From assembly GCA_009914575.1 (NCBI GenBank), contig WNEB01000111.1, forward strand, positions 1 to 5,880: a stretch of DNA of 5,880 bases. The letters run 5' to 3'. Made by a program: the position numbers and the translations under genes. The DNA comes from Burkholderia gladioli. GTDB taxonomy: Bacteria; Pseudomonadota; Gammaproteobacteria; Burkholderiales; Burkholderiaceae. The notes beneath the pieces are model-generated. The model did no database searches. It was given only the letters and a program-made list of their open reading frames with translations, and was not told the origin of the DNA. Of the stretch, positions 5,512 to 5,880 are shown in pieces; the first letter of the stretch is position 1, and each line of letters begins with the position of its first letter.

Positions 5512-5880
5512 AGTGCAACACGCCGCTGGTTAATGGGCTGGAACTCGGTCGGCGGGGTTAGCCAGAACCTGAGCCAGGATTTGCAAAGGGGTGTGCCAGT
5601 TCAGTCCGGCGCGTGGTCGAGTGTTGAGTAAGTCGGCAATCGCATCGAGGTCGTCTTGAGAGTAGATGGACAGATCCGTGCCCTTGGGCAAGTACTGGCG
5701 CAGCAGGCCGTTGGTGTTCTCACACGTGCCGCGCTGCCAAGGGCTGTGCGGGTCGCAGAAGTAGACGCGAACGTTGGTCGCGGCTGTCAGTTCGGCATGT
5801 CGCGCCATCTCGCGGCCTTGGTCGTAGGTCAACGTCTGGCGCAGCGGTTCGACGAGCAATTGAAGCTTGGTCGTGAAGGC
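5497..5880 (-). mobile_element. IS30-family element inserted in istB (runs off window)
   Basis: IstB similarity stops after the Trp codon at 5494-5496, and the next bases lead directly into the 3' flank of an IS30-type transposase on the minus strand. The terminal repeat probably starts at about 5497-5499 and includes TTTCAAGAGTGAAGTGCAAC. The exact tip and target duplication need the other end, which lies beyond 5880. Confidence 0.75.
5530..5880 (-). CDS. IS30-family transposase, C-terminal part (5' end outside window)
   Basis: The minus-strand frame is open from the window edge to a TAA at 5532-5530, giving the last 116 residues. It contains the second Asp of the DDE triad in [12 protein letters not shown] and the Glu in [17 protein letters not shown], followed by YLPKGTDLS and [14 protein letters not shown]. 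These blocks are hallmarks of the IS30-family catalytic core and C-terminal end (the N-T-R-P-R motif near the end is very characteristic). No internal stop is seen. The N-terminal helix-turn-helix and first Asp are outside the window. Only about 30 bases separate the stop from the element's tip, which is usual for a compact insertion sequence. Confidence 0.92.
   Translation of the reverse strand, partial: AFTTKLQLLVEPLRQTLTYDQGREMARHAELTAATNVRVYFCDPHSPWQRGTCENTNGLLRQYLPKGTDLSIYSQDDLDAIADLLNTRPRAGLNWHTPLQILAQVLANPADRVPAH

Overview
The window is GC-rich DNA whose proteins look like those of Burkholderia and close relatives (Betaproteobacteria). This rests on protein resemblance recalled from the families, not on a search. 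It holds two things: fragments of four different insertion sequences, and a short block of ordinary chromosomal genes that are all broken.

Layout from left to right. Positions 1-246 are the end of an IS3-family element reading leftward, with the N-terminal helix-turn-helix part of its OrfA. It abuts the C-terminal third of an IS256-family (Mutator-type) transposase at about 247-650. A remnant of a GNAT acetyltransferase follows (727 to about 987), cut at its 5' end and frameshifted. Then come, all damaged, an AraC-family regulator (1829-965, minus), an (S)-2-haloacid dehalogenase (2620-1899, minus) and a divergent LysR-family regulator (2781 to about 3300, plus). From 3301 an IS21-family element runs rightward: a dense array of about nine short repeats at its end, an intact istA (3583-5133) and an istB cut just after its Walker A motif. 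The cut is made by an IS30-family element (about 5497 to beyond 5880, minus) whose transposase C-terminus is visible.

The lesions can be placed exactly in several cases. AraC has one extra base at 1403-1406. The dehalogenase has a frameshift at 2457-2464 and a TGA in frame at 2004-2006. The LysR gene has a perfect 10-bp tandem duplication at 2871-2890, a TAG at 2977-2979, and loss of its 3' part to the IS21 element. The 1.55-kb istA, in contrast, is open throughout. That argues against poor sequencing and for real decay of dispensable genes in a genome with expanding insertion sequences, as seen in host-restricted or recently bottlenecked Burkholderia lineages.

Before decay, the dehalogenase and LysR genes formed a divergent pair sharing a 160-bp intergenic region, a common arrangement of a regulator and its target. 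The AraC gene lay 69 bp downstream of the dehalogenase on the same strand. I see no previously undescribed biological system here. The most structured non-coding signal is the head-to-head, 21-23-bp-phased repeat array at the IS21 end.
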